64,000 nt of DNA from Lysobacterales bacterium (GCA_016182785.1 JACPFU010000004.1:248001-312000); one strand, 5' to 3'. Numbered from the stretch's first letter, positions 1-9,095 are shown. Numbers and translations are program-made. The notes: generated from the sequence alone by a model not told the origin.

Positions 1-1560
1 GAGCCCTCGGTGGAGGACACGATCGCGATCCTGCGCGGCTTGAAAGAGAAGTACGCGGTACACCACGGCGTCGAGATCACCGACCCGGCGATCATCGCCG
101 CGGCGACGCTCAGCCACCGCTACATCGCCGACCGCCAGCTGCCGGACAAGGCCATCGACCTGATGGACGAGGCGGCGTCGCGCATCCGCATGGAGATCGA
201 CTCCAAGCCCGAGGAAATGGACCGCCTGGAACGACGGCTGATCCAGCTCAAGATCCAGCGCGAGGCGCTGAAGAAGGAGAAGGATGCGGAAACGAAACAG
301 CGCCTCTCCGATCTCGAAGTCGAGATCGACAAGCTCGAGCGCCAGTTCTCCGACCTGGAAGAAGTCTGGAAGTCCGAGAAGGCGGCGGTGCAGGGCAGCA
401 CCAAACTGAAAGAGGACATCGAACGCACGCGCAACGAGATGGACGCGGCGATGCGCCGCGGCGATCTCGCCAAGGTCAGCGAACTGCAGTACGGCAAGCT
501 GCCCCAGCTCGAGGCGCAGCTCGCGTCCGCGCAGGAAACCGAGCAGAAGGGGTTCAAGCTGCTGCAGCAGAAGGTCACCGCGGACGAGATCGCGGAAGTG
601 GTGTCGCGCTGGACCGGCATTCCGGTCAGCAAGATGCTCGAAGGCGAGCGCGACAAGCTGCTGCGCATGGAAGCCGAGCTGCACAAGCGCGTGGTCGGCC
701 AGGACGAGGCCGTAGTTGCGGTCGCGGACGCGATCCGTCGCTCACGCGCCGGCCTGTCCGATCCGAACCGACCGAACGGCTCGTTCCTGTTTCTCGGCCC
801 GACCGGCGTCGGCAAGACCGAGCTGTGCAAGGCGCTGGCCGAATTCCTGTTCGACTCGACCGATGCGATGGTGCGCATCGACATGAGCGAGTTCATGGAG
901 AAGCACAGCGTCTCGCGCCTGATCGGTGCACCCCCGGGTTATGTCGGTTACGAAGAGGGCGGTTATCTCACCGAGGCGGTGCGGCGGCGTCCGTATTCGG
1001 TGATCCTGCTCGACGAGGTCGAGAAGGCGCACCACGACGTGTTCCACGTGCTGCTGCAGGTGCTCGACGATGGCCGCCTGACCGATGGCCAGGGCCGCAC
1101 CGTCGACTTTCGCAACACCGTGATCGTGATGACGTCGAACCTCGGCTCGCAGCTGATCCAGGAGTTCGCGGCACGCAACGATTACTCCGGCATCAAGTCC
1201 GCCGTGCTGGAAGCGGTGCAGGGACACTTCCGCCCCGAGTTCATCAATCGTCTCGATGAACTCGTGGTCTTCCACCCGCTCGGTCGCGAGCACATCCGCA
1301 ATATCGCGCGCATCCAGTCCGGGCACCTGAGCAAACGCCTGGCCGAGCGCCACATCAAGCTCGAGATCAGCGACAGCGCGCTCGACCTGCTCGGCAACGC
1401 CGGCTTCGACCCGGTCTACGGCGCGCGCCCGCTCAAGCGCGCGATCCAGAGCCAGCTCGAGAACCCGCTCGCCAAGCAGATCCTGCAGAACCAGTTCGTC
1501 AGCGGCGACACCGTCGTCGTCGACAACTTCAACGGCACGCTGCAGTTCCGCAAGGGGTGA
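1..1560 (+). CDS. clpB: ATP-dependent disaggregase ClpB (3' part)
   Basis: Hsp100 disaggregase that works with DnaK to pull proteins out of aggregates in the cytoplasm. The open frame runs from base 1 without a start, so the first nucleotide-binding domain lies mostly outside the window and 519 residues remain. Visible are the end of AAA+ domain 1 ([10 protein letters not shown], then [11 protein letters not shown]), a long charged coiled-coil middle domain (about residues 70-190 of the fragment) that separates ClpB from ClpA and ClpC, then domain 2 with Walker A GPTGVGKT near 267, Walker [12 protein letters not shown] near 335, the pore loop [13 protein letters not shown], and the C-terminal D2 small domain ([15 protein letters not shown]). 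No IGF-type ClpP-docking tripeptide is seen, as expected for ClpB. Confidence 0.97.
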   Translation, partial: EPSVEDTIAILRGLKEKYAVHHGVEITDPAIIAAATLSHRYIADRQLPDKAIDLMDEAASRIRMEIDSKPEEMDRLERRLIQLKIQREALKKEKDAETKQRLSDLEVEIDKLERQFSDLEEVWKSEKAAVQGSTKLKEDIERTRNEMDAAMRRGDLAKVSELQYGKLPQLEAQLASAQETEQKGFKLLQQKVTADEIAEVVSRWTGIPVSKMLEGERDKLLRMEAELHKRVVGQDEAVVAVADAIRRSRAGLSDPNRPNGSFLFLGPTGVGKTELCKALAEFLFDSTDAMVRIDMSEFMEKHSVSRLIGAPPGYVGYEEGGYLTEAVRRRPYSVILLDEVEKAHHDVFHVLLQVLDDGRLTDGQGRTVDFRNTVIVMTSNLGSQLIQEFAARNDYSGIKSAVLEAVQGHFRPEFINRLDELVVFHPLGREHIRNIARIQSGHLSKRLAERHIKLEISDSALDLLGNAGFDPVYGARPLKRAIQSQLENPLAKQILQNQFVSGDTVVVDNFNGTLQFRKG

Positions 1561-1575
1561 TGCGACTGGGCTATC

Positions 1576-1803
1576 ATGCGAACGATGAATGTGGACCCGC
1601 AGATCCTGGAGTACGTGGCGAGGTGGCGCGAGGTCTCGCCACAGCTCGAGGCCATGCGCGACCAGGAACTCGTATCCACTCCGCTGCCGATCGCCATGGC
1701 GCAACTTGCTGGCATGGTCGAGTCCGCGGTGTTCCTTGAACCGCTCTCGAACACCTCCGGCATGGTCGAGATGCAGCGCATCTTTGCGCTGTTGCGCAAA
1801 TGA
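1576..1803 (+). CDS. small protein coupled to nucleotidyltransferase
   Basis: 75-residue soluble protein beginning MRTMNVDPQ; a second start lies at 1585. It starts 15 bases after clpB and its stop overlaps the next ATG by four bases (ATGA), so the two are translationally coupled. I do not recognise a named family. The pairing of a short partner with a nucleotidyltransferase-fold protein is typical of AbiE-like or MNT/HEPN-like toxin-antitoxin modules. That is an inference from context; the sequence shows neither an HTH nor a HEPN RxxxxH motif. Confidence 0.7.
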   Translation: MRTMNVDPQILEYVARWREVSPQLEAMRDQELVSTPLPIAMAQLAGMVESAVFLEPLSNTSGMVEMQRIFALLRK

Positions 1804-2369
1804 ACCGGTTGGTGAGGGCTGCGCAGCAGGTCCAGGATGTCCTGAACGCTGCCGCCATCCCGTTCTGCTTCATCGGCGGACTTGCCGCCCAGCGTCATGC
1901 GGAGCCGCGCGTCACTCGTGATGTCGACGTGTCGATCCTGGCCGGTCTGGGCAATGAGGCGCCGGTCATCGACCTGATGCTCGCGCACTTCGCGCCCCGG
2001 CGCGACGACGCCCGCGCATTCGCAACCCGCTATCGCGTGCTCCTGCTGAAGACCGAAGACGACATCGGCATTGATGCGACCCTGAGCGCGCTGCCGTTCG
2101 AGGCCGAAGTGATCGCGCGCAGTTCGCTGTTCGAGTTCGTTCCAGGTGTTTGGCTACGCACCTGCAGCGCCGAGGATCTGCTGGTAATGAAGATCTTCGC
2201 CGGGCGACCGATCGATTGGCGCGATGTGGAGATGATCCTGCGGCGATATCGACGACAGGCCTTGGATCTTGCGGTGGTCGAAGCGCGGGTCATGCCGCTG
2301 CTGCAAGCGAAGGACGAAATCTCGTCCTGGGACGAATATCAGAGATTGCTGAAGCGGGTCACTGGCTGA
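1800..2369 (+). CDS. nucleotidyltransferase-fold protein, AbiEii-like
   Basis: 189 residues. The N-terminal half has the pol-beta-type nucleotidyltransferase signature: a GG pair (FIGGLAAQ, residues about 23-30), followed by a T-R-D-V-D motif near 40, where the D-x-D pair would bind metal. AEDLLVMKIFAGRPIDWRDV near 120-140 is typical of AbiEii/AbiGii and DUF6036-type proteins. AbiEii toxins transfer GTP or CTP to RNA, but the substrate here is unknown. It is translated from an ATGA overlap with the 75-residue gene. It could also be a non-toxic member of the fold. Confidence 0.75.
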   Translation: MNRLVRAAQQVQDVLNAAAIPFCFIGGLAAQRHAEPRVTRDVDVSILAGLGNEAPVIDLMLAHFAPRRDDARAFATRYRVLLLKTEDDIGIDATLSALPFEAEVIARSSLFEFVPGVWLRTCSAEDLLVMKIFAGRPIDWRDVEMILRRYRRQALDLAVVEARVMPLLQAKDEISSWDEYQRLLKRVTG

Positions 2370-2435
2370 GCCAAACCCCGATTCCGCCACCCTCGCGTTG
2401 CATGCATCGCCCCAACCAACCCAAGGAGCGATGTC

Positions 2436-4280
2436 ATGTACGCACGCAAGTCCCTGTCGCTGGCGATTGCCGCCGGCCTGATGTTCGGAATCGGTGCCTG
2501 CTCGGTGCAGGAGAAGAGTGACGCGGTCGCGGTGGTGGCCGACGACAAGGACGAGCGTCCGTTGTTCGACGAACCCGCGGACGCGGGCGCGGTGCTGGCG
2601 GAAGGCCGTCGCGAGCGCGCCGATGGGCGCGGCAATGAGCAGGAGGTGGACGTCTCCTTCCTGGAGGCACCGCCTGCGCCACCGGCTCCGCCCCCGCCGG
2701 AGCCGCCGCGGGAAATCAAGTCGCTGGAGGCCGCGAAGCAGAGCGCTCCGATGTATCCGCCGACACGCCAGGCAATTGCGGTCGGCGGTGCGGTCGCCGC
2801 TTCACCATCAGTTCCGCTGCAGGGCCAACCGCTGGCCGGCGACATCAGTACCGAGAAGTACGCCGACCACGAGGACAACGCGGTGATGCGCGTGGCCGAA
2901 CAACCGGTCTCGACCTTCAGCATCGACGTCGACACCGGCAGTTACACCAATGTCCGCCGCATGTTGAACCAGGGCCAGATGCCGCCGCGCGACGCGGTGC
3001 GCGCCGAGGAGTTCATCAACTACTTCGACTACGCCTACGCACCGCCCGCGGATCGCAAGACACCGTTCGCGGTACACACCGAAGTGGCGCCGGCGCCGTG
3101 GAACGCGAAGCGCCATCTGATGCTGGTCGGCATCCAGGGCTACGAAATCGCCGCCGCGGAAATTCCGGCCGCGAATATCGTGTTCCTGATCGACACCTCA
3201 GGTTCCATGGAGTCTGCCGACAAGATCGGCCTGCTCAAGCAGAGCTTCATGGCCATGGTGCCGAAGCTGCGCGAACAGGATCGCATCAGCATCGTGGTCT
3301 ATGCCGGCTCGGCCGGTCTGGTGCTGCCGCCGACCTCGGGTGCCGATCACGAGACGATTTCTGCCGCGTTCGATCGGCTCGCGGCCGGGGGTTCCACCAA
3401 CGGCGCCGCCGGGATCGAGCTGGCCTACCAGCAGGCCAAGCGCGCCTTCATCAAGGACGGCGTGAACCGCGTGATCCTGGCCACCGATGGCGATTTCAAT
3501 GTCGGCACCGTCGACATGGAAGCGCTGAAGACGATGGTCGCCGAACAGCGCCGCAGCGGCGTGTCGCTGACCACGCTCGGCTTCGGCCAGGGCAACTATA
3601 ACGACGAGCTGTCGGAGCAACTGGCCGACATCGGCAATGGCAACCACGCCTACATCGACACCTTGAACGAGGGCCACAAGGTGCTGGTCGAGGAGATGAG
3701 CAGCACCCTGTTCACGATCGCCAAGGACGTGAAGATCCAGGTCGAGTTCAATCCCGCCGTGGTCAGCGAGTACCGGCTGATCGGCTACGAAAACCGCATG
3801 CTGCGGCGCGAGGATTTCAACAACGACAAGATCGACGCCGGCGAGATCGGCGCCGGCCATGACGTGACCGCGATCTATGAAGTGGTGCTCGCCGGCAGCG
3901 GTGCCGAAGCGGTCGATCCGTTGCGCTACGGTGCGAATGCGACGGTGAAGCACAGCGGCGACGAACTTGCCTTCGTTAAGCTGCGCTACAAGCAGCCGGA
4001 CGCGGAGCAGAGCACCTTGATCGAGCGCCCGATCAAGCGCAGCCAGATCGCCCGCGAAGCCAGCCCGCGCCTGCAGTTCGCGGCCGCGGTCGCCGCCTTC
4101 GCCGATCGCCTGCGCGGTGGCGAGCACCTCGGCGACTTCAACCTGGCCGCGATCGGCAAGCTCGCCAGCCAGGCCCGCAACGACGACCGCTACGGCTACC
4201 AGCGCGAATTCGTCGAACTGGTGAACCGCGCCCAAGCGCTCAGCGGCGAAGCGACACCGGTGGCGGCGGTGGCGGAGTAG
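2436..4280 (+). CDS. VWA-domain lipoprotein, YfbK family
   Basis: 614 residues. The lipobox IGAC puts the lipidated cysteine at residue 22. A Pro/Ala-rich linker follows (about 75-95), then the YfbK N-terminal domain (STFSIDVDTGSYTNVRRML), a von Willebrand A domain with the MIDAS motif DTSGSM near 254, and a DUF3520-like C-terminal domain (EIGAGHDVTAIYEVV). This order matches E. coli YfbK (about 575 residues). The role is unknown; metal-dependent protein binding at the envelope is inferred from the VWA fold. AAGGAG at 2423-2428 supports the start. It stands alone, followed by paired hairpins. Confidence 0.93.
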   Translation: MYARKSLSLAIAAGLMFGIGACSVQEKSDAVAVVADDKDERPLFDEPADAGAVLAEGRRERADGRGNEQEVDVSFLEAPPAPPAPPPPEPPREIKSLEAAKQSAPMYPPTRQAIAVGGAVAASPSVPLQGQPLAGDISTEKYADHEDNAVMRVAEQPVSTFSIDVDTGSYTNVRRMLNQGQMPPRDAVRAEEFINYFDYAYAPPADRKTPFAVHTEVAPAPWNAKRHLMLVGIQGYEIAAAEIPAANIVFLIDTSGSMESADKIGLLKQSFMAMVPKLREQDRISIVVYAGSAGLVLPPTSGADHETISAAFDRLAAGGSTNGAAGIELAYQQAKRAFIKDGVNRVILATDGDFNVGTVDMEALKTMVAEQRRSGVSLTTLGFGQGNYNDELSEQLADIGNGNHAYIDTLNEGHKVLVEEMSSTLFTIAKDVKIQVEFNPAVVSEYRLIGYENRMLRREDFNNDKIDAGEIGAGHDVTAIYEVVLAGSGAEAVDPLRYGANATVKHSGDELAFVKLRYKQPDAEQSTLIERPIKRSQIAREASPRLQFAAAVAAFADRLRGGEHLGDFNLAAIGKLASQARNDDRYGYQREFVELVNRAQALSGEATPVAAVAE

Positions 4281-4305
4281 GCTTGCGCGGCCCCCTCTCT
4301 CCCGA

Positions 4306-4376
4306 CCTCTCTCCCACGGGGGGAGAGAGGAGAGAAGCGGGCCTCGGTCTTTCCCCTCTCCCTCGATGGAGAGGGG
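4306..4376. repeat. two perfect hairpins, dispersed-repeat type
   Basis: Two adjacent inverted repeats sit between the VWA gene and the next gene: a 10-bp stem at 4306-4315/4321-4330 with a 5-base loop, and a 9-bp stem at 4353-4361/4368-4376 with loop CTCGAT. Both arms are CCTCTC-rich. Dispersed hairpins of this composition are common between genes in high-GC proteobacteria. They could stabilise or end the upstream mRNA, but no T-run follows. Confidence 0.7.
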
Positions 4377-4412
4377 CAGGGGAGAGGGTGAGTTCGCAGC
4401 GAGGTAGCCACG

Positions 4413-4709
4413 ATGTTCGTTCGCAGCCTGATCGTCCTGCTCCTGATCGCACCCGCCACGTTGGCGGACAGCTTGCCCGATGTCGCGAAGATCTACGGCC
4501 GCATCCAGTTCGTGACTTCGTTCCCGGACTACAAGGTGAAAGTGGTCGACAGCTTCGCCGATCTGCACGTGCAAGTGGTCGAGAGCTTTCCGGACAAACC
4601 CGGGCGCTGGCAGATGGTCGAGTCGTTCCCGGACTACAAGATCCAGATCGTCGAGTCCTTCCCCGACTTCACCATCAAGTACGTCGAGAGCTTTCCCGGC
4701 CCGCAGTGA
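4413..4709 (+). CDS. secreted repeat protein, likely 7(1) septoil knot
   Basis: 98 residues with a Sec signal peptide (residues 1-18, cut after TLA). The mature part is almost wholly built of six or seven short imperfect repeats of 11-14 residues, each a beta-strand-like segment followed by SFPD: TSFPDYK, DSFADLH, ESFPDKPGRW, ESFPDYK, ESFPDF, ESFPG. From memory this matches the Pfam 7(1) septoil knot domain (PF19647), a predicted deeply knotted beta protein of unknown function found in many bacteria. There is no cysteine. Its stop is three bases from the convergent proA stop. Confidence 0.8.
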   Translation: MFVRSLIVLLLIAPATLADSLPDVAKIYGRIQFVTSFPDYKVKVVDSFADLHVQVVESFPDKPGRWQMVESFPDYKIQIVESFPDFTIKYVESFPGPQ

Positions 4710-4712
4710 GCC

Positions 4713-5990
4713 TCAGCGCCGACTGTGGTAGTCGCCGGCAATGACCCACTTGTAGCTGGTCAGTTCTTCCAGGCCCATCGGGCCGCGGGCGTGGATGCGC
4801 TGGGTCGAGACCGCGACTTCGGCGCCGAGGCCGAGTTGGCCGCCGTCGGTGAAGCGCGTGCTGGCGTTCCAGTACACGGCCGCGGAGTCGACGCGTTCGA
4901 GGAAGTCGCGGGCGCGCTCGGCGTCTTCGCTGAGAATGCCGTCGGAGTGGCCGCTGGAATGCGCGTCGATGTGCGCGACCGCAGCGTCCAGGTCGTCCAC
5001 GATCCGGATGCCGAGCGTCAGCGACAGCCACTCGGTATCGAAGTCCTGCGGGCCGGCCAGCTGCACGCGCATGCCGGTAGCGAACTGTGGTTCCAGGATC
5101 GCGAATGAATCGATGTCGACGCGAAACTGCACGCCATCGTCGGTAAGCGTGCGCACCAATTCCGGCAGCACGCGCGCGGCGACGCCGCGATGCACGAGCA
5201 CGCTGTCGAGCGCGTTGCAGACCGTCGGCCGCTGCACCTTGGCATTGCGGATCACCGCGATCACGCGATCGAGGTCGGCGCGGTCGTCGATGTACAAGTG
5301 GCAGATGCCGATGCCGCCGGTGATCACCGGCATGCGTGCGTGTTCGCGGCAGAACGCATGCAGCGAAGCGCCGCCGCGCGGGATGATGAGATCAATACTG
5401 GCGTCGAGCCGCAGCAGTTCGAGCACATGCGCGCGATCGCTGGACGGCACCAGCGCCAGCGCATCGGCGGGCAGGCCGGCGGTGATGAGCGCGGCGCGCA
5501 CGCAGTCGGCGAGCGCGCGGTTGCTGCGCAGCGATTCCTTGCCGCCGCGCAGCAGCGCGGCGTTGCCGCTCTTGATCGCCAGCGCGGCGACGTCGATGGT
5601 GACGTTCGGGCGCGATTCGTAGATCACACCGAGCACGCCGATCGGCACGCGACGGCGATGCAGCCGGAGACCATTGGCCAGCACGCGTTCGTCAAAGCGC
5701 ACCGCCAGCGGATCGGGCAGGTCGAGCAGGCTGCGCACATCGGCGGCGAGCGCATCGATGCGCGGTGCGTCCAGGCGTAGCCGATCGAGCATCGCGGCAT
5801 CGAGCCCGGCCTCGGCAGCAGCGGCGAGATCCTGCGCATTGGCCGCGGCGATGACCTCGGTCTGCGCGATCAGCGTATCCGCGAGCGCGGCAAGCGCGGC
5901 GTTGCGCTGTGCGTGCGTGCTGCGCTTCAGTGTTTTCCAGGCGCCGCGCGTGGCGGCGGCGAGTGCGTGCAAGTCGAAGTCACTCACCAC
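4713..5990 (-). CDS. proA: glutamate-5-semialdehyde dehydrogenase
   Basis: 425 residues. ProA reduces gamma-glutamyl phosphate to glutamate-5-semialdehyde with NADPH, the second step of proline synthesis, in the cytoplasm. Recognised by GVIYESRPNVTIDVAALA (residues 121-138), SGNAALLRGGKES (141-153), the catalytic cysteine C258 in RPTVCNALDS, and the C-terminal GLEELTSYKWV. Length is normal for the family. The start ATG lies inside the end of proB (7-base overlap), so the pair is translationally coupled as a proBA operon. Confidence 0.97.
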   Translation of the reverse strand: MVSDFDLHALAAATRGAWKTLKRSTHAQRNAALAALADTLIAQTEVIAAANAQDLAAAAEAGLDAAMLDRLRLDAPRIDALAADVRSLLDLPDPLAVRFDERVLANGLRLHRRRVPIGVLGVIYESRPNVTIDVAALAIKSGNAALLRGGKESLRSNRALADCVRAALITAGLPADALALVPSSDRAHVLELLRLDASIDLIIPRGGASLHAFCREHARMPVITGGIGICHLYIDDRADLDRVIAVIRNAKVQRPTVCNALDSVLVHRGVAARVLPELVRTLTDDGVQFRVDIDSFAILEPQFATGMRVQLAGPQDFDTEWLSLTLGIRIVDDLDAAVAHIDAHSSGHSDGILSEDAERARDFLERVDSAAVYWNASTRFTDGGQLGLGAEVAVSTQRIHARGPMGLEELTSYKWVIAGDYHSRR

Positions 5991-7078
5991 ATCACCAGAT
6001 CGTCGCGGTGGATAAACTCGGGCCCGAAGTCGTAGCCGAGGATGGCGGCGACATCGGTCGATCGCTTGCCGGCGATGCGGCGCAGTTCGCTGGCGCTGTA
6101 GTTGGCGATGCCGCGCGCCAGCATGCGACCTTCGGCATCGTGCACGGCGACGGTATCGCCGCGGTCGAAGTCGCCGTCGATGGCACAGACACCGACGCCG
6201 AGCAGGCTCTTGCCATTGCGCAGCGCGTCGATCGCGCCGGCATCGACGCGCACGCCGACGCCATCGCGCAGGCCGGTCAGGATGTAGCGGCTGCGCGCAT
6301 CGCGCGGCGCGGCAACGGCGATGAAGCGCGTGCCGATCGGCTTGCCGGCGACGATCTCGGCCAGCCGCGAGGGCTCGCGGCCATCGGCGATGACCACGTC
6401 GGCACCGTTGCGACGCGCGATTTCGGCGGCCTTGAGCTTGGTCAGCATGCCGCCGGTGCCGAGCGTGCCGGCGCCACCGCCGGCGGCGGCCCAGACCGCA
6501 TCGGGAATCTCGGGCTCGTCGATGCGCGCGATCAGGCGGGCATCCGGATGGGTGCGCGGATTCGCGTCGAACAAGCCGGCCTGGTCGGTCATCAGCAGCA
6601 GCAGCCGCGCATCGACCAGCGAGGCGACCAGCGCCGAGAGCTGGTCGTTGTCGCCGACGCGGATCTCCTCGGTGGCGACGGTGTCGTTCTCGTTCACGAT
6701 CGGCAGCACGTCGGCCCCGAGCATCGCCTCGAAGGTGTTGCGGGCATTGAGATAGCGACGACGGTCATCGAGATCGGCGCGGGTCAGCAGCACCTGCGCG
6801 ACGGTGATGCCGTAGTGGCCGAACAGTTCGCCGTAGAGCGCCATCAGCCGCGGTTGTCCGATCGCGGCGAGCATCTGCTTGGCGGCGACTTCGCTTTCGC
6901 TGCGTGCCAGCCGCAACACGCTGCGACCGGCAGCGACGGCACCCGAGCTGACCACCACCACCTGGTGCCCGGCGGCACGCAGCGATTGCAGCGCGCGCGC
7001 ATAGTCGATCAGGCGCGGTGCATCGAGCACGCCGTCGCGGGTGACGGTGGAAGATCCAAGCTTGAGGACGAGGCGCAT
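5984..7078 (-). CDS. proB: glutamate 5-kinase
   Basis: 364 residues. It phosphorylates glutamate to gamma-glutamyl phosphate, the committed and usually proline-inhibited step of proline synthesis. The N-terminal amino-acid kinase domain shows VLKLGSSTVTRDG, VVSSGAVAAG, VNENDTVATEEI and the GTGGMLTKLKAAEIA loop; a C-terminal PUA domain spans about 275-364. The open frame continues upstream to 7498, but the ATG at 7078 puts LKLGSS right after the start and gives the standard ProB length, so the longer form is rejected. First gene of the proBA operon. Confidence 0.96.
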   Translation of the reverse strand: MRLVLKLGSSTVTRDGVLDAPRLIDYARALQSLRAAGHQVVVVSSGAVAAGRSVLRLARSESEVAAKQMLAAIGQPRLMALYGELFGHYGITVAQVLLTRADLDDRRRYLNARNTFEAMLGADVLPIVNENDTVATEEIRVGDNDQLSALVASLVDARLLLLMTDQAGLFDANPRTHPDARLIARIDEPEIPDAVWAAAGGGAGTLGTGGMLTKLKAAEIARRNGADVVIADGREPSRLAEIVAGKPIGTRFIAVAAPRDARSRYILTGLRDGVGVRVDAGAIDALRNGKSLLGVGVCAIDGDFDRGDTVAVHDAEGRMLARGIANYSASELRRIAGKRSTDVAAILGYDFGPEFIHRDDLVMW

Positions 7079-7246
7079 GGGCAGGTTCGTGGGGAGGCCC
7101 GAGCGTAGGGTGCGAGTCGTGGAGCAGGCAACCGCCACGCGGTTGATCGATGGCGCGGTCCGGCTGCGAGTAGACCAGGGCCAGGGCGATCTCGCGCCGC
7201 GATGCCGCGCCTGGCGCCCGAACCCAACCCGCAAGGAAATCCGCTG

Positions 7247-7438
7247 ATGAAGACCAAACTCACCTTCGCCCTCGCCGCTCTGGCCGCTGTGCTCGGCACG
7301 CTGTCGGTGTCCTATCCGGCGCTGGCCGCGACCTATTCCGTGACCCGTTGCGACGGCGGCCTGTGCACGGAGCTGCGCTGTGATGACTTCGGTTGCGTGG
7401 TCGTGCGGCGCTGGCGCGAGTTCACCATCGAGAACTGA
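7247..7438 (+). CDS. small secreted cysteine-containing protein
   Basis: 63 residues. A strong Sec signal (residues 1-27, ending YPALA) leaves a mature peptide of about 36 residues with four cysteines (CDGGLC, RCDDFGC) and a basic WRE tail. AAGGAA at 7232-7237 sets the start; the frame is open from 7202, but the upstream part has no signal character. I recognise no family. The even number of cysteines suggests two disulfides in the periplasm. A long GC-rich stem-loop follows at once. Confidence 0.7.
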   Translation: MKTKLTFALAALAAVLGTLSVSYPALAATYSVTRCDGGLCTELRCDDFGCVVVRRWREFTIEN

Positions 7439-7443
7439 GCCTC

Positions 7444-7494
7444 CAGCCGCCGCGTCCCCGCGCGCAACCCGCAGCGGGGACGTCGTCGCGGCTG
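7444..7494 (+). terminator. long GC-rich stem-loop, terminator-like
   Basis: Nested inverted repeats: outer CAGCCGC (7444-7450) pairs with GCGGCTG (7488-7494), and inner CGTCCCCGC (7453-7461) pairs with GCGGGGACG (7474-7482). It begins six bases after the stop of the small secreted protein. There is no T-run, so it may act as an mRNA 3' stabiliser or a Rho-assisted terminator rather than a classic intrinsic one. Confidence 0.45.
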
Positions 7495-7559
7495 GCATCT
7501 GCCGCCGGCGTCGTCTATACCGTCGTCCTGGTGCCGTTCATGGCGACAGGTGGGCAGGG

Positions 7560-8744
7560 ATGATGCGGATCGCGGCATGGCTGGTGGTTTGGTTGTGCAT
7601 GGTGTTGGTGGCTTGTGCCGGATCGCGGCCAATTGCCGCGGAGGCAACGCCCGCCGCACCGACGCCGATCCGCACGCCGGAGGCGTTGCAGCATCACCTT
7701 GCGCAGGAACTGGGCCACGGTTCGCCGCTCGATGCATTTCCGGCCGGTGCGCGCACCCGCTTCCTGCGCAGCCTTCGATTCGGGCGCGGTGGCGTCGCCG
7801 GTTTCGACGTGGCCGATCTGGAGGAGACGCTGAGCACCGGGCAAGCCGCTGCCGTGCTCGGCCTGTTCGGGCTCGACGAATACCTCGGCGCGTTCGCGGC
7901 CTTGCCGCAGCCGCGACCGGCGCGCAACTTCGAGACTCCATTCGAGCGTCGTTACCAGGCGTTCCAGGAAGCCATCGCCGGCCGGCCGCAGGCGGTGCAC
8001 GCGGCACTCGCCGCGCTGCTCGAAGGCGAATCCGCGGCGACCGTGGCGCTGACCCTGGACGACTACGATCGGCTGTTGCTGCTGCGTGCGTTGCTGGAGG
8101 CGCTGCGCCAGGATGCCGCGCCAACGCGCGCTGCCGAGGCGATCGCGGTGCTCGATCTGCTCGACCGCGGGCAGGCGGCGCGACCGCGCCAGATCCAGCG
8201 CGTGTCCGAGGCGCTGATTGCGGCGCGGGACTTCGACAGCGCCGCACGCCTGCTGCGTCGCTTCCCCGATCGTGGCCTGCCGCCGTTGCCGGAACGCGAC
8301 TTCGAGGACACCGAGGCTACGCTGCCCGAGTCGGTGCTCGAGATTTCCGCGGATGCACGGCGGATGTCGCGGCGGCGCATCGACCTGGACCAGGGCCTGC
8401 GCATCGTGGTCGTGGCCGGTTGCCACTTCGCGCGCGATGCGGCACGTGCGATCGCCGCCGACCCGGCACTCGACCGGTGGTTTCGCGATCACGCGACTTG
8501 GCTGGCCGCACAGGCCGAGCCGTTTGCCGCGGTGGCCGACTGGAAACGCGAGTTCCCGACGCAACCGATGCACATCGCCTGGCGCGACCGCGACTGGCCG
8601 CGCGTGCGCAGTTGGGCGATGCCGGCGTTCCACCTGTTCCGCGACGGCGAACTGGTCGCGCAGTGGAACGGCTGGCCCGCCGACAGCGGCATGGCCACGC
8701 TGCGCGAGCAGTTGCGGGCGGCGGGCGTGGGCGGATTGCCGTGA
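7560..8744 (+). CDS. lipoprotein with thioredoxin-like C-terminal domain
   Basis: 394 residues from the double ATG at 7560/7563; the frame is open further upstream, but only this start puts a signal peptide at the N-terminus. Lipobox LVAC puts the lipid on C19. The middle is helical and Ala/Arg/Leu-rich. The last 120 residues look like a degenerate thioredoxin fold: a strand LRIVVVAG, a single cysteine in GCHFARDAA, then MPAFHLFRDGELVAQW with the cis-Pro strand pattern. With only one cysteine it is unlikely to be a disulfide oxidoreductase. No named family recognised. Confidence 0.7.
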   Translation: MMRIAAWLVVWLCMVLVACAGSRPIAAEATPAAPTPIRTPEALQHHLAQELGHGSPLDAFPAGARTRFLRSLRFGRGGVAGFDVADLEETLSTGQAAAVLGLFGLDEYLGAFAALPQPRPARNFETPFERRYQAFQEAIAGRPQAVHAALAALLEGESAATVALTLDDYDRLLLLRALLEALRQDAAPTRAAEAIAVLDLLDRGQAARPRQIQRVSEALIAARDFDSAARLLRRFPDRGLPPLPERDFEDTEATLPESVLEISADARRMSRRRIDLDQGLRIVVVAGCHFARDAARAIAADPALDRWFRDHATWLAAQAEPFAAVADWKREFPTQPMHIAWRDRDWPRVRSWAMPAFHLFRDGELVAQWNGWPADSGMATLREQLRAAGVGGLP

Positions 8745-8822
8745 GAAAGGCCGGATTCGGTCATCTCGGTGGCTGCAGCGAACGCAACACTGCGCTCCCC
8801 TTGTCTGACCGAGAGCCTCGCC

Positions 8823-9095
8823 ATGAACGTCGTCCGTCCCTTGCTGATCGTCACCTTGTTCGTTCTGGCGTTGCCGGTGGCCGCGCGCAAGCCCTGCGAG
8901 GAGTTGCAGGCCGAGATCGACGCGAAGATCAAGGCCAACGGCGTCGCCGAGTTCACGCTGACGGTGATCGACGCTGCCGCCGAGGCCGACACCGAGGGCA
9001 AGGTCGTCGGCAGCTGCGATGGCGGCGCCAAGCGCATCGTCTATCGGCGCGGCGACGCCCGCACTGCCGAAGTCGCGGCAACGCCCGCCGGCTGA
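8823..9095 (+). CDS. DUF1161 family periplasmic protein
   Basis: 90 residues. A signal peptide (residues 1-21, ending PVAA) is followed by RKPCEELQAEIDAKIKANGV and KVVGSCDGGAKRIVYRR. The paired cysteines, the first in PCEEL and the second in GSCDGG, and the closing IVYRR match DUF1161, a short periplasmic family of unknown function in gammaproteobacteria. An upstream in-frame start at 8769 would bury the signal peptide and is rejected. Confidence 0.82.
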   Translation: MNVVRPLLIVTLFVLALPVAARKPCEELQAEIDAKIKANGVAEFTLTVIDAAAEADTEGKVVGSCDGGAKRIVYRRGDARTAEVAATPAG

